This document shows, piece after piece, positions 34,245 through 45,439 of a stretch of 64,000 nt of DNA. The DNA is from Nemophila menziesii (lineage: Eukaryota > Streptophyta > Magnoliopsida > Boraginales > Hydrophyllaceae). The first letter of the stretch is position 1, and each line of letters opens with the position of its first letter. Location of the stretch: NCBI GenBank assembly GCA_029959085.1, contig JARWIR010000002.1, forward strand, positions 30,766,233 to 30,830,232, in the 5' to 3' direction. The position numbers and the translations under genes are program-made. Under the pieces are notes generated by a model. That model was not told the origin of the DNA, searched no databases, and saw nothing but the letters and a program-made list of their open reading frames with translations.

Positions 34245-35789
34245 TGGTGTCGCCTAGGGTGTGATAAAAATATGATAAATAAATACGAGAAACAATGCAC
34301 TACTTACTCTAGACTTAACACAGTAATGCAAGTATTACATGACGTATGCAAGTTTTAATGATAAGAAGATTCATTCCTCAGTGACTTAAATGTGTTAAAC
34401 GAATGAGTACATAAATCAGAGTAGCAATTAATAATTAAAAGATAGAAAATAATTATGATTGATTGAATGATGAGATTATCAACTAAATAAGTAAAAGAAA
34501 AATAATTGAATACGAGAGAAATAAGATGAGAGAATATATAGCTCAGGTTTTGTTAGTATGCACTAATCTTTCTAATTATTTCTATCAGTTCAATTTATAA
34601 GGGTGACAATAACTCTTAGATAAATAGTCAGGATTCTAAATACCCCCTATCCGCGGAGAGCGAACAAGGGTGGCGACCTCACAATCATGAGGGGACTCAA
34701 ATAGGGTTATCGTGCGCTACTAGGGTCCTAGGTACAGTCTGGCCTACTAATGATGATTGGAGATTAAATTAACCCCTAATGAATATCTAGTTAGGCCGTT
34801 GTCAGGACCATTTCCTTACACTAGATGTTCATGTGGTGTTTCAATAATTAGACACCCCTTCCGGGTGACCATCTAACTACTATTAGCAACGTCCTAAATC
34901 GATCAGGTTTAAGACATACAATAAATCAAAGCACATAAATCAAATGTATAGTTAAGCAGCTAAAATCAATTTAAAACATATAATTCTAAAAGAAACTTAT
35001 ATAGAAAGAAAATAGAATTCATAGATTATACATAATGAAAAACCCAAGCTATGGGAAAATTAGTTCATACCTGAAGGAAATAAACTAAAATAAAGATACA
35101 TGAATGTCATCTTGCTCTCTTCAATAACTCTAATGATATAAAACTTAAGGACTAGCTTATGGGAGGAAAGGATGATGTTACAAAGGTTAAAGGGTGTATT
35201 TATAGGTGTTTAGAAGACCTAATTCGTTTTCTTGGAGTGGAAGACAAGTAACTTGGACTCTTAGCCGAACTCAAATTCGTAACCCTAAAATATAGAAAAG
35301 GTAATAATCTGCCGCTGATTTGTTTTGGCCGTAACTTCTTCGTTTCAACTCTGATTGACGCGTTATTTATATCGAAACTGATCTTCTTGGGAAGCTCTAT
35401 AACGTTGCTTCAGACTATTCTTCCAAATTCCTAGCCAATCTTGAGTTATGATAGATTTAATGGACGTAGTTGTTGGAACTCAGATTTACTTGGCAACTTT
35501 ATCTTTCCATACTTATCCTTTCTTTCATTTATCTCCAATTCTGATCATTATCTTCTTTCCTTTATCTCTTATAATTGATTTGACATATATTTAATTATTA
35601 TATGTCTTTAAAGCTTCACACTAAATAAATAAATTAAACCCAATATGCTCTAAGAATAATAAATCATTAAATCAAGACAAGAAATAAGAAATTAAAACAA
35701 ATCATATAAAAATCGACTATAGACTTTCCTAAAACATTAAAAATGATTTCTCCAACTAAGATTAAATCATCACAAATGGGGAGACATCA
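34245..35789 (-). repeat. El-8 5' LTR, subfamily F1 (1545 bp)
   Basis: Minus-strand LTR starting TGATGTCTCC at 35789 and ending GGCGACACCA at 34245. The TATA box TATAAATA is at 35197-35204. It matches the 3' LTR at 21878-23425. Its right flank resumes the El-7 LTR. Confidence 0.88.
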
Positions 35790-35953
35790 TTTCACTTTAT
35801 ATTGAATAAGTTGCGTAGTCTCTGAGGAACGAATCTTACTTATCATAAAACTTGCGTACGATCTGTGATACTTGCAGTGAGTAATGTGTTTAGGTTAGGG
35901 TGATTATTTGCATCTTAGTTCATCATATTTTTATCACGCCCTAGTCGACACTA
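35790..35953 (+). repeat. El-7 5' LTR, second segment
   Basis: Continuation of the LTR interrupted at 21877 ('gtagtctctgaggaacgaa', 'gatacttgcagtgagtaa'), ending TCGACACTA at 35953 before the primer site. Confidence 0.85.
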
Positions 35954-35959
35954 AGTTTT

Positions 35960-35977
35960 TGGCGTCGCTACCGGGGA
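35960..35977 (+). other. El-7 primer-binding site (tRNA-Asp)
   Basis: TGGCGTCGCTACCGGGGA, two changes from the consensus primer site, plus strand, six bases after the LTR end. Confidence 0.82.
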
Positions 35978-36072
35978 CTACATCGTTAGTCCTTGTGCAT
36001 TTATTTAGTGTTTTCATTTCAGTTACTTCTATTTTACGCTTTTTTTAGTTTTGTTATTTCAGGTTTATTCAG

Positions 36073-37041
36073 ATGGAAAGTCTGAGGAAATCTGTTCTTC
36101 CCGACTCGTATAGAGTGCAACCTAGAGGAATCCGCACTCTAGAAATCCAAGCCACTAAATTCAGGCCTGATCCAGGCATGATTGAAATTTTTTCGAGTTA
36201 TGGCCGATTTAGTGGTGCTACACAACAGGATCCAGTTTGATATATTCAGAAATTTATGCAATTTTGTGATTCCTACATCGTCAAAGGTGTTACATAGGAA
36301 CAGATTTACTACATTATGTTCCCATTTTTTTAACCGGGAGTGCAAGTGATTGGTATGACTATTAACACCGTGATTCAATTCCAGATTGGGATAAACTCCA
36401 AGCCAAATTTCTAGATCGATTTTATCCGATTAGTTGACGCTTAAAAGATATGGTGGAGTTAGAACAATTTATGCAGGAAGAAGGGGAAAGTGATGGTGAA
36501 GCATGGTTATGTTTCAATTAGAAGAAAGCGAGGTGTCCATTCCATGTCTCCTCGCCTGAATATCAATTAACCATATTCTATGGAGGACTCAACAACGAGT
36601 CCAAGGCAAAAGCAGATATATTAGGAGATGGAAGTTTTGTGTTATTAGATCCTGAAGACGCTCATACTATCATGGAAAGAGTTCTTGATACCGAAAGAAG
36701 TTGGCCGCTAGAATCAGAGAAAGAAGAAGATACCTTAGAAGCCCTATGGATCGAATAATTAAACCAACAACTCAAGGAATTACAAGAGCAAGCACGTTTA
36801 GAGAGTAGCTCAATAGCTCATGTAAATTTAGTAAACACTTCACCTTCATGACCTGGTTGTGGAGCAGGATATCATTTGTGGGAGAATTGCATCAATAATC
36901 CATCTTTAATCTCCTTCGTGTCTCATAAAAAAAATCATTAATCGAAGGGTTACTATCATCCTCAAGGAAGTCATGCTAATTATTACGCCCCACAGAATTA
37001 AAATTTGGTTGAAAATCAAGGTAACTATTATCCAACTTGAC
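36073..37041 (+). pseudogene. gag: El-7 gag N-terminal two thirds (decayed)
   Basis: From the ATG at 36073 the capsid is recognisable (FRPDPGMIEIFSSYGRFSGATQ, QKFMQFCDSYIVKGVT) but carries several stops and frameshifts. The zinc knuckle at 36850-36892 reads as CX2CX4HX4C except that the first Cys codon is TGA, a one-base change from TGT. A Tyr/Gln/His-rich stretch follows. The contrast with the intact frame that begins right after it is notable. Confidence 0.8.
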
Positions 37042-38315
37042 CTCAGCATTATTATCAAGCACAACCAGTCTATCAACATGTGCCGAAAGAGTATTATCAT
37101 GAACCACATTCGTATTCAACACAACAAGCTACACATGAACATCCTTCCACTTTGGATCCAAGTCTAGATGAACTTATGGGAATGTTTGAAGAGAACATGA
37201 AAATAAGTCAGCATAGATTTCAAGCACGAGTAAAGCTTATTAAAAATCTCAAGAATACTATATCACGAATGGCGAGTGCAATACAAAGCAGACCACAAGG
37301 GAAAATTCCGAGTGATACTATAACTCATCAAGATGATGTTTGTCATGCAGTTGAATTAAGAAGTGGAAAACAATTACCTCCGCCTAGAGTGGACGAAACA
37401 GAACAACCAAAAGAACCAACCCCTATTCCTGAAAAGGTGGTTGAAGAAACAGTTGAAGATAAAATCAAAGAGGTAATTGAACGAAAGAGTTTCCCAAAGA
37501 AGACACCCATAAAAAAGAAAAGCTTAGTGGTAAAAAATACACGTCCTTCTCCACCATTCCCATCATGTGAAAAAAACAAGAACAATGAAAAAGAATTCAA
37601 GAAGTTCCTTGACATGGTGAGCAAATTAGATATCAACATACCGTTTGTAGAAGCTCTCAAGAGGATGCCAAAATATCTTAAATTCATGAAAGACATTATT
37701 TCTAACAAACGTAGTTTAGAAACTGGGGAGATGATTGGATTACCTCAGTGTAGTTTTATATGTCAAAGCAAGTTGCCACCAAAGCTACAAGATCCCGGAA
37801 GTTTTACAATTCCCATTGCTATTGGCGAAGGATGGACCAGGAAAGCATTATGTGATTTAGGCGCGAGTATCAATCTCATTCCAAATTCCCTGTTCGAGAA
37901 GCTCAACATAGGAAAGGTAGTACCTACTTCAGTGGTATTACAAATGGCGGATCGCTGCCTCTCCCAACTAGTAGGTAAAATTAAAGATGTTTTAGTTAAA
38001 GCTGGTAGTTTTATATTTTCTTGTGATTTTATTATTCTTGACTACAACGTGAATAAGAACGTCCCCAATATTTTGGGTAAACCATTCTTAGCCACGGGAC
38101 GTACACTAATAGATGTTGAGAATGGTGAATTGATCATGAGATCCCAAGACGGACATGTGAAATTTAAGGTATCCAAAGCAATGGAGTCCCTTGGTTCTCC
38201 GCGAGATTGTTTGTTCTTAGAAGATATTAAACAGGTTGCGAAGAAGAGAACTAGAAAACGTACCGCGAAGGTTATTAAAAAAGAAAGAGAGAATGAGGGG
38301 TTCAGAATAGGCTAA
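37042..38315 (+). CDS. gag: El-7 gag C-terminus and aspartic protease, open frame
   Basis: The longest intact frame in the window: 411 codons counted from 37080, open since 37042 and with no obvious own start, so it is probably the surviving rear part of a gag-protease polyprotein. Residue numbers from 37080: a coiled segment at 30-70; VELRSGKQLPPP at 91-101; a charged spacer at 105-175; KFLDMVSKLDINIPFVEAL at 175-193; retropepsin from about 233 with CDLGAS at 258-263 and the second motif ILGKPFLATG at 331-340. A basic C-terminus (KKRTRKRTAKVIKK, 388-401) sits where pol would begin in an autonomous element. Catalytic residues look intact. Cleavage of gag would be its role if expressed; gag upstream is ruined. 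Confidence 0.8.
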
Positions 38316-38502
38316 GAAGGCGCATCAAAAAATCCGGATCCTCCACAAAACGCACACACACCCAAGACTTCTTGGATGGGACCATTCATGGCTATGAAGA
38401 ATAGATTCGAGAAGTTTGTGGGCGTGAAATGCAAGGGGTTTAAATTTTACGGGCTAAATATTGATAAACTAAATCATTGCTGCGGAGGTGATATTAAGAA
38501 AT
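38316..38502 (+). pseudogene. El-7 GPF-like tail
   Basis: After the stop at 38315 the same frame encodes TSWMGPFMAMKNRFEKFVGV and ends HCCGGDIKK before a stop near 38502. It shares SWMGPF and a C-terminal CxGGxIxK pattern with the tails of El-1 and El-8, although the protease ahead of it is of a different type. It is separated from the protease frame by one stop codon. No polymerase lies between them. Confidence 0.65.
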
Positions 38503-38509
38503 AAACACC

Positions 38510-38724
38510 GAGGTAACACGTCTAACTTTGAAAGACGTTAAACAAAAGTGATCTTAGGAGACACCCATTGTTTTAATTGCATTTTAGTTAGTTTTATGTT
38601 TTGTAGTGTATAATCTTAAGATAAGTGTATATGTATAATGTGTTTACAAGCTAAAGGGAGAGAAAATTAGTGTGCTATTGTGCAAGAAACGAGTTTGGGG
38701 TCATAAGGAGAAAAATTGGAAAAA
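38510..38724 (+). other. El-7 conserved linker and spacer
   Basis: Bases 38515-38572 hold GTCTAACTTTGAAAGACGTT and a GGAGACACCC block, as after the tail ORF in other F1 elements. The remainder is AT-rich without features. Confidence 0.6.
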
Positions 38725-39000
38725 TCTGGTCATCGGACCGGATTGCCGGCCGATATAACCGGTATTCCGGCAAGAAAAACCGTGATAACAGTGAGAAAAT
38801 CAGGTTTTTTGTTGAGGAGAAAAATTCGACCAGGATACCGCCGAAATCACCGGCTAACCGTTCGATCCAAAACCGTAACATCGGTCACGAAATCAGGGTC
38901 AAAGCCTAGGGGAGGATAGCGTAACCGTGATCGCATTTGACGAAACGGTATGAATGACGTAACCGCTGGCTAGCCACTCAATTCAACGACATACCGGTCC
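38725..39000 (+). repeat. El-7 CpG-rich palindromic zone
   Basis: Rich in CCGG, ACCG and CGGT half-sites: GGACCGGATTGCCGGCC near 38735, AACCGGTATTCCGG near 38757, CACCGGCTAACCG near 38849, and ACATACCGGTCC near 38990. Palindromes are less perfect than in El-8 and El-9, consistent with decay of methylated CpG. Two open frames overlap it but have no counterpart elsewhere. Confidence 0.65.
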
Positions 39001-39043
39001 ATTGTGGGGTGTGAAGGAATTTGCTTCCAAATCAACTCCTCAC

Positions 39044-39385
39044 TTTATAAAATCTAACCCTAGCTTCCTTCAGCCTTCCCAACACGGATTTTTCAGACCC
39101 AAACCCTATAGAAACACCTTGAAGCTTAATTAAACCTTCAAACAAACACAACAACACCATTATATATTTACTCCATCTTCCATAAACACATAATATCTAT
39201 CAAAATCATTACAAAACACCACAAAACACCAAAGATCGTCAAAATTTCAAGATTTCTTCCAAGAACATTTAAGAAATCCTTCCTCTACCATTGATAATCA
39301 TTCATCCAAGAAACCACCTCAAGCCGCACCAATCTTTCATAACTTTATTCTATATTTGGTGTAACCTGAGTTGTGGGTTAATCAA
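39044..39385 (+). promoter_or_regulatory. Putative internal promoter and leader of El-7 ORF3
   Basis: TTTATAAAAT at 39044-39053, then about 330 bp rich in C and A with almost no G, leading to the ATG at 39386. Composition and placement resemble a plant promoter and 5' untranslated leader. This is inferred, not shown. Confidence 0.4.
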
Positions 39386-39808
39386 AGATGACAAACAGAA
39401 CGGATTCTATGAATTACAAGAGGAAGTGTTCAATCTTAGGGAAGAACAAGAATTTGCCAGGAGCCACAAAAGAAAAGTGAATTGATCTTGATGAGCCTAT
39501 TGAAAAGAAGCCGAAGATCGAGGCAATATCACAACCACTATGAAGAAAAATCACAACAAGAAAAGAGTGTACCACCAAGGCCTAAAGCGAAGACAACAAA
39601 CCAAGATCAAGGTTCATCTTCAAATCTTAATGGAAATTCAGAAAGTGTATCCACACCACCAACATGGGTGGTTAAATTGATGGAAGAGCTCAGTAGTTTA
39701 AAGAGGGATTCTAACACCTGCGGGAATGAGATTTTGAGGATAGATTACGTGATGAACAAAGTAACAGAAGACTTGGATATAGATAATGACCATCCTTCAA
39801 AACAGTAA
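39386..39808 (+). pseudogene. El-7 ORF3, shortened form without the central domain
   Basis: Begins MTNRTDSMNYKRK at the ATG at 39386, the same start motif as ORF3 of El-9 (MTNRTDSM). A stop and a frame change come after about 30 codons. The frame at 39482-39808 continues with a Lys/Gln/Ser-rich part and a C-terminal predicted coiled coil (VVKLMEELSSLKRD...VMNKVTEDLDID). The central plant-transposon domain seen in El-8 and El-9 is missing altogether, so this copy is about a third of their length. It is either an internal deletion or a reduced form. Confidence 0.65.
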
Positions 39809-41071
39809 TGGCAAGAGATACTTTATGTCAAGGTACCTCATTCTAATCCTTCTCATTAATTTCTTGTATGCATTAGTATAGTTTAGTTTAAATTTTATTG
39901 CTTTGTTGAGTCTTTTTCGAGTCGTGGGGACACGACCCACTTTTGAGTTGTGGGTGGGAATTCATTGTCCTCATCTTCCTTTTTTTTGCATAAAAGTTAA
40001 AATTTTTAGGGTTAGAATTGGCATAAAATATGATGAATGTACCTATTGAGCATGTTATAAATAAGTCAATGACAGTATGTAGTATGTTTTCGAACGGTGT
40101 CACAAATAGGTTTAGTATGTATGTATGAACAGGAAGTAAAAGATAGAGAAGATTTATAAGCAATGTGTATGAAGTGTCAAGTTGGAACTTAAGGAGAGTT
40201 AATTGGTGTGTAGAACGTGAGGTTTGAAATTAGTTGAAAACTCGCTTGTCTATGAACTAATAGTGAAAAAGTAACGAAATCTGGTAGTTAGGAAAGCGAA
40301 TAAGGTAGTTATTTCATATTAAACCACTTGAAAGCCTTTTTAGCTTTCTCACCCTTTTATTTGATTTATTATTATTATTATTTATCTGTCTTAACCCCTC
40401 TGAGCTTTTCTAAAGCCTTTTATTAGCCACATTACAAACCATACCCCTTCGTTTATAGGACTTATCCATATGACCTGCACTCGAATCGCAAACCCTGAGA
40501 CAAGTTGTTTTAGAGCTTGAGTTTCGGGTGGTGGGTTTCACATTGGGAAACATCGGGATTGGGAAATTAGTTGTAATGGTGATATTATTGATGATGATGA
40601 GTTTATTATTGTAACCCTTTGTCGGGGTAAAAGTAAATGACAAAAGTTATGAAAAGGAAAAGATATATAAAAAAGTAGCATGATACCTCACATTAAAAAG
40701 AGAGTCATAGCTAGCTATCAAAACAAAAGAGATATATAAAAAAATTGAAAAGATTTGGACCGACAAAGTGGAATTTGTTATGTAATCATCATAAAAGGTT
40801 TTATAGTGTTATTTGGGGATGCAAATCAATGCATCAAAAATTGGGATGAGCGAGAACATCTTCCAGTGAAACTCAAGCTTTAGGGAGATTCGTTGATGTA
40901 ATGTGAGGAGAGAGCAAAAGCTCACTTTTCATTATCCAGATATATTATACCGTCCTTAAACATCATTATAACCATAAAGACCTTAGGATTTATATCTACT
41001 TGTTGGAGGAACAATGGAACAACTAGGGTATAGATAGGTGGACCATTGGATAATATATTAGGACGTATGAT
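39809..41071 (+). other. El-7 long 3' region, first part
   Basis: Non-coding with conserved blocks: 'gtcgtggggacacgac' near 39920, 'gtaaccctttgtcgggg' near 40610, 'ggaccgacaaagtgg' near 40757, 'ttcgttgatg' near 40890. An ATT repeat lies near 40365-40382. It is cut by El-9 at 41072; ATGAT at 41067-41071 is the left target-duplication copy. Confidence 0.65.
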
Positions 41072-42566
41072 TGATGGTCCTTTGTGTGTTCTAAAAATAA
41101 TGCAATGAGGATAAGAGAACCACAACCGCAAGTGTACGGTCGTCCCAAGTAATATATGTGATAATAAAGATTCGTTCTCAGGGACGGATTGGTTGACTCT
41201 AATGCTTATCGAATAGTAGTTAATTGCACGTAAAAGCAAATAAATTGTTTTAAGAATGTTTGTTTGGTTTTTATAAGACTAAGACAAATAATTAAAATAC
41301 TAAATTAATGCAAAGATTAAACTAGATGCAAGAAAATAAAGTAGTTTACGCAAGGTATGAAAGGCAGTACTTGAGAGACGCAAGGATTTCACCTAATTAT
41401 CATTCATTTCATGTATTGTTTCAGGGACAAATCGGTAAATATGTATTGGTCGGGATTCGGAATTCTCCTTACCCCCATTAGGGTGGACTGAGCTACTCTT
41501 GGGTGCTACAAACCCTGTCAGGGTGATTATAGTCCACCTTCAAGTGATTAAGTCTATTCTACCCAATTGGCCATAGGATTAATTAAGCTCGTCAGAGTCT
41601 CTAATTTCTATCCTACATTCATTAATCAGTTCTGTACCCAGACCCCCCGTCAAGGTGATCCATTCGCCACAAATGAAATAGCCTAGATACTAAAGCCTCT
41701 GATTGGTTAATTATGTCATTCATAGTAAATAAAAGCAAATTAATAAAATATACAGTTTACCCAATTTGATTTCGATTATAAAAATCCGAAATCTAAACAC
41801 ATGAAACGAAATCAAATTGGGATTAACCCATTATGCATTCTCAATCACTATTTAAGTTTAGCTCATAATGATTGAAAAGACAAAAACTAAAGAAACAATT
41901 GAGTTGACAATCTCCAACTCTTGCTTCTTCTCTTCCTTGCTCTAGCTTCTACTCTGGTGTCTGACTCTTAAGCGTATGTCTTGTTCTGAAAAAGGTGTGT
42001 GAAAATAGAAGTCCAAAACCCTTTTATAAGCTAAAATTCGGACTAGGGCTTTTCATAGGGATTAAATGAAAATTAGAAAAGCCCAAGTCCACTAATTAAG
42101 CCCAAATCTTGTAACTGCTACACCACCTTCACTAAATCAGCTCTAAACGGCTCGTTTCAACTCGGATTAACCTCATTCTAGTTGCTAAAGTTCAGTAACT
42201 CAATGGGCAACATTTTCTCTTCACAAGTCAGAGGCTAAATCCACTCTTAGATGGCTCAGAATCAACAATATTTATCAACTTTCTAGATTTGCAGCTTCAA
42301 TTTATCAATTCTTTCGGGATATTTCTTTTTGCTTTGACTTCATTACACGATCTTTGACTTTATTCTTTAGTTCCTCTCCTAGCTAGTATTCAAAACCTAC
42401 AACTTTTCACTCAAACAAACCATATTACGCGCAAATGTTTAATAAATAAAAAAAACTAGAATTAAAAGAGGAAAATCGATTTATTGCATATTAACACCAA
42501 AAGTCTATCTAAATAGTCGAATAAACACCAAAAGGGCATAAAATTAGAACATTTAGGGAGACATCA
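41072..42566 (-). repeat. El-9 3' LTR, subfamily F2 (1495 bp)
   Basis: On the minus strand it starts TGATGTCTCC at 42566 and ends GGACCATCA at 41072. Compared with the 5' LTR it lacks the inner arm of the terminal inverted repeat (about 16 bp) and about 75 bp near 41905, but has about 40 bp near 41490 that the 5' LTR lost. Confidence 0.87.
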
Positions 42567-42585
42567 AGACCCCCAACTCAAACGT
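42567..42585 (-). other. El-9 polypurine tract
   Basis: Minus-strand GTTTGAGTTGGGGGTCT directly before the 3' LTR. Confidence 0.8.
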
Positions 42586-43769
42586 CCTCCCGACAAAGCA
42601 AAACTAAAAACGAGGGGAATGAAGTAGATGCAAGAGAAAATAGAAGCTAGTAAACCCACCCTAAAGCAATTCTTAAAATAGATCTCATATAGCAAACATT
42701 AAGAACTAACATACACATACACTAATCATGCAACATCAAACGCAAATAATTTCAATCATAAAACTAATTTCGAAATGCTAGAAGGTTACATTTGTACTTA
42801 TCTAAATATGATGGCTATAGTTTGTTTCTCGATCCTTACTCGCTTTGAACGCTCCACTTAGTATACTCCCTATTAACTTACCATGCATCTAGGAATCACG
42901 AGGACTTTTACGGTTTTAGCGTAGGCTTAGGCACGGTGTGTTATGTATATTTGGTAATCTTGAAGTGAGATTTTGGCTCTCTCCTCACTTACCATCAACA
43001 ACTGTCCACGAGCTTGAGTTTACACTCATATAATGTTCTCACTCAACCCATTTGACGCACTAATGTTGCGTCCCCATGTCAACCCAATTAATCTAAGATG
43101 ATTTTCTCAAAATATTCCACTTTGCCGGTTATTTTATTCTTTCTTTTTATTTTCTTTTCTCTTTTTTTTTGTACAAGATACCCATGACCACCATTTTGAT
43201 GTGAAAGGTCATGTCTCTTATAATTTTTTTTTTCAAATCATGGCAAAGGGTTACAAATAATAATATCATCTTTTATTTTTGTGCCTCAATAAATTTCCCA
43301 AATATGGACCCTCCCACCCCAAACTCAAGCTCGAGACAGGTCTCAGGATCGTGATTCAAGTGTGGGTCATTCGGTCATGCCTAATAATCTAAGGGATAAT
43401 GGGCTTATATCGTGGCTACAAAAGAAAAGGCTTAAGGCTCAAAATTGGGCTAAGACGGATAGTTTAATATAAGGGATAGCAGGCTAAAAGGCTTCAAATG
43501 GCTAACAAAGAAATGCCCCTATCATTTTCCTAGTTACATGGTTCGTCTCTAGTTCATATCTAAGTGGGTTCTCTACTAATTTAGATCTCATGTTCTACAA
43601 ACCAAACATTTTTCTTAAGTACAAGCTTACTTCTTTGCATTGTTTATTAATTTTTCCTATTCATTATCTATGTTTGCATGCAATTAAAGCGCGTGTCCCC
43701 ACGACTCAAAAAGACGCAAAGCAATTAAACTAATCTACACTAAAACGCGAAAGGGATAGAAAACGTATC
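42586..43769 (-). other. El-9 long 3' region
   Basis: Non-coding, with counterparts of the blocks in the other elements: 'tggctctctcctcac' near 42975, 'ccactttgccgg' near 43120, 'ggcaaagggttacaa' near 43240, 'cgtgtccccacgactc' near 43692. Nothing else seen. Confidence 0.6.
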
Positions 43770-45075
43770 TTAACCAGTGTGTGGCTGGTCATCAGTGTTG
43801 CGTCCATGGACTTTATCCTTTGTAAGTAGACCATAGGTGGCGTGTTGAATGGTGCTCACCCCAAGTAGCATGTTTCGGATAAGGTCCAGCTCCTTTGTAA
43901 CGTTCCCTAAAGTAGCAATCATCTTCACTTGATTCTCTTCCAACACTTTGATTTTTGATTCCAACTCGTTATCGGTATGTGTTTTCTTCTTTGGAGGAGC
44001 TCTAGGGGTCCTTACAGCTTGTGTGGCTTCGTCATGGGCATTCTAAATCGAGATTAAAGTTATATGTTCCCCAACTACGGACGGTTCAGCTTCTTCACAT
44101 TTACACAGAATCTTAGCGTCTAGACACAAGGTAGTGATGGTACAAGGAAATTTAAGATTCTGTTGTGTAGTAGGAGCTTTCTCGATTTCCATAATATTGT
44201 CATAAAGCACACGAGCCACGTCCATATGTTTGTTCTCCACAATACACTTGATGAATATAATATGTTCCTTTTTCAATTTTGAAGTGTGTGTAATACCAAA
44301 GAAGGTAAGGACTATGAAACGGGACCAAACCTTAGCACAAGGCAATAAATTGCTGATATAAAACTGTCCATGATAACGCTCTCCTGCTGGAATTGGGCGG
44401 GTCCAAGGAATAAGTACTTTTCCCCAAAGAGATTTGAAATTGAATGAAGGATCGGTAAGGGTTTCTTGGTAAGGACAAGGGCCGGTGAAGTTTGGCAATT
44501 TCAAGGATTGTCGAATAAGCTCATCGGAGAGAGGAATTACCTTTTTGTGAACAATAATGGCTTCTTTTGAAAACGCTAATCCCTCGTAAAAATCACGCAC
44601 CAATGTAGGAATATATTTTAAAGCTTTCTTTCTCTCAACTCTTTCCACCCAAACTTGTCACAAGTAGTAGCATAATCCTTAAAAGCACTATTGATAATAC
44701 CCTTTGGAAGACCTTTCTAACACCAAATTTCAAGTAATTAATTTTGTCACGAACCTGATCATTCCAAGTCATAGCAACTCTTTTTGGTTTCTGAGCAAAC
44801 ATCTTTCTTCTTGTTGACCTTTGTTCTGGAACGGGTGCTTGCGGAGTTTCTTCTTCAGATTCTTCCTCACTTTCTAGTTCATCAATTAGTCTATTCTACG
44901 AATTAGCCTTAATTGGATTTTCTTTTCTTTTCGGAGCAGCTGGGATTTCTTCAGTCTTGCGTTTGGAACGCGAATCCAGAATCTCAATTGCTTGTTCTGG
45001 GCTAGCACCAACAGTGTTTCTGTTTCCTGGAACGTTTCTTCGATAAGTACACATGGAATCGGTTCTGTTAGTCAT
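43770..45075 (-). pseudogene. El-9 ORF3, late ORF with plant-transposon domain
   Basis: From an ATG near 45075 it starts MTNRTDSMCTYRRN, as in El-7. A Lys/Glu-rich region (SEEESEEETPQAPVPEQR) follows, with one in-frame stop near 44900 and a frameshift near 44660-44720. The central frame (44043-44648, 201 codons) has IPTLVRDFYEGLAF, VHKKVIPLSDELIRQSLKLP, CAKVWSRFIVLTFFGITHTS and NKHMDVARVLYDNIMEIE, matching the El-8 central domain in layout. The end (43770-43964) is a predicted coiled coil (ESKIKVLEENQVKMIATLGN). No signal peptide or membrane segment is visible, so there is no support for an envelope role. Confidence 0.75.
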
Positions 45076-45340
45076 CTCTTTTCACCCCAAACTCAAAACT
45101 TCAAATAGTGACAAAGCTAGAGAAAAGCTTAGAACTTTGATGTTTTGAGGTTTAAAACTTGAAGAATATTGTGGAATATGAGATGGTAAAGGCTAATTGA
45201 GAAGAGTGGTAGAGGAATCAAGTTTAATTTGAAGGCTAGGAAGAAGAAATTTTTGGAGAAAAGTAGGAATTTGATTGTGTTTTGGAGAGGATATGAGTTG
45301 ATTGTATGTTTTTGTGATGGAAAAAGGCTTATTTAGATGA

Positions 45341-45347
45341 TTTTATA
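45341..45347 (-). promoter_or_regulatory. TATA-like box upstream of El-9 ORF3
   Basis: TATAAAA on the minus strand, about 270 bases before the ORF3 start, followed by a sequence rich in C, A and T. It parallels the boxes in El-3 and El-7. Confidence 0.38.
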
Positions 45348-45439
45348 GTGTTTAGATGATGATTTTCGGAGTAGGTGGAGGCTAGGATTCGGAATTGGAG
45401 GTTGGCTTGGAAAAGAAGGTAAAAAACTAGGTTAAAAGC

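Larger units (their letters stand above)
21878..35789 (-). mobile_element. El-8, complete non-autonomous Athila-like element
   Basis: Minus strand, with a 3' LTR at 21878-23425 and a 5' LTR at 34245-35789, a polypurine tract beside the former and a primer site beside the latter. Flanks are TTGCA on the left (21873-21877) and TTTCA on the right (35790-35794), a 5-bp duplication with one mismatch inside the El-7 LTR. Internal order from right to left: gag, protease, GPF tail, linker, palindromic zone, ORF3, long 3' region. There is no RT, RNase H or integrase core. A 4.2-kb insertion splits gag at 28234-32459. Confidence 0.85.

Noticed and set aside
40922..41239. 105-codon minus-strand frame
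   Set aside because: It spans the junction of the El-7 3' region and the El-9 LTR, so it did not exist before the insertion and is not conserved.
44043..44648. ORF3 as a retroviral envelope protein
   Set aside because: Its position after pol would fit, but there is no signal peptide, transmembrane segment or cleavage site, and its composition is that of a soluble protein with a coiled coil.
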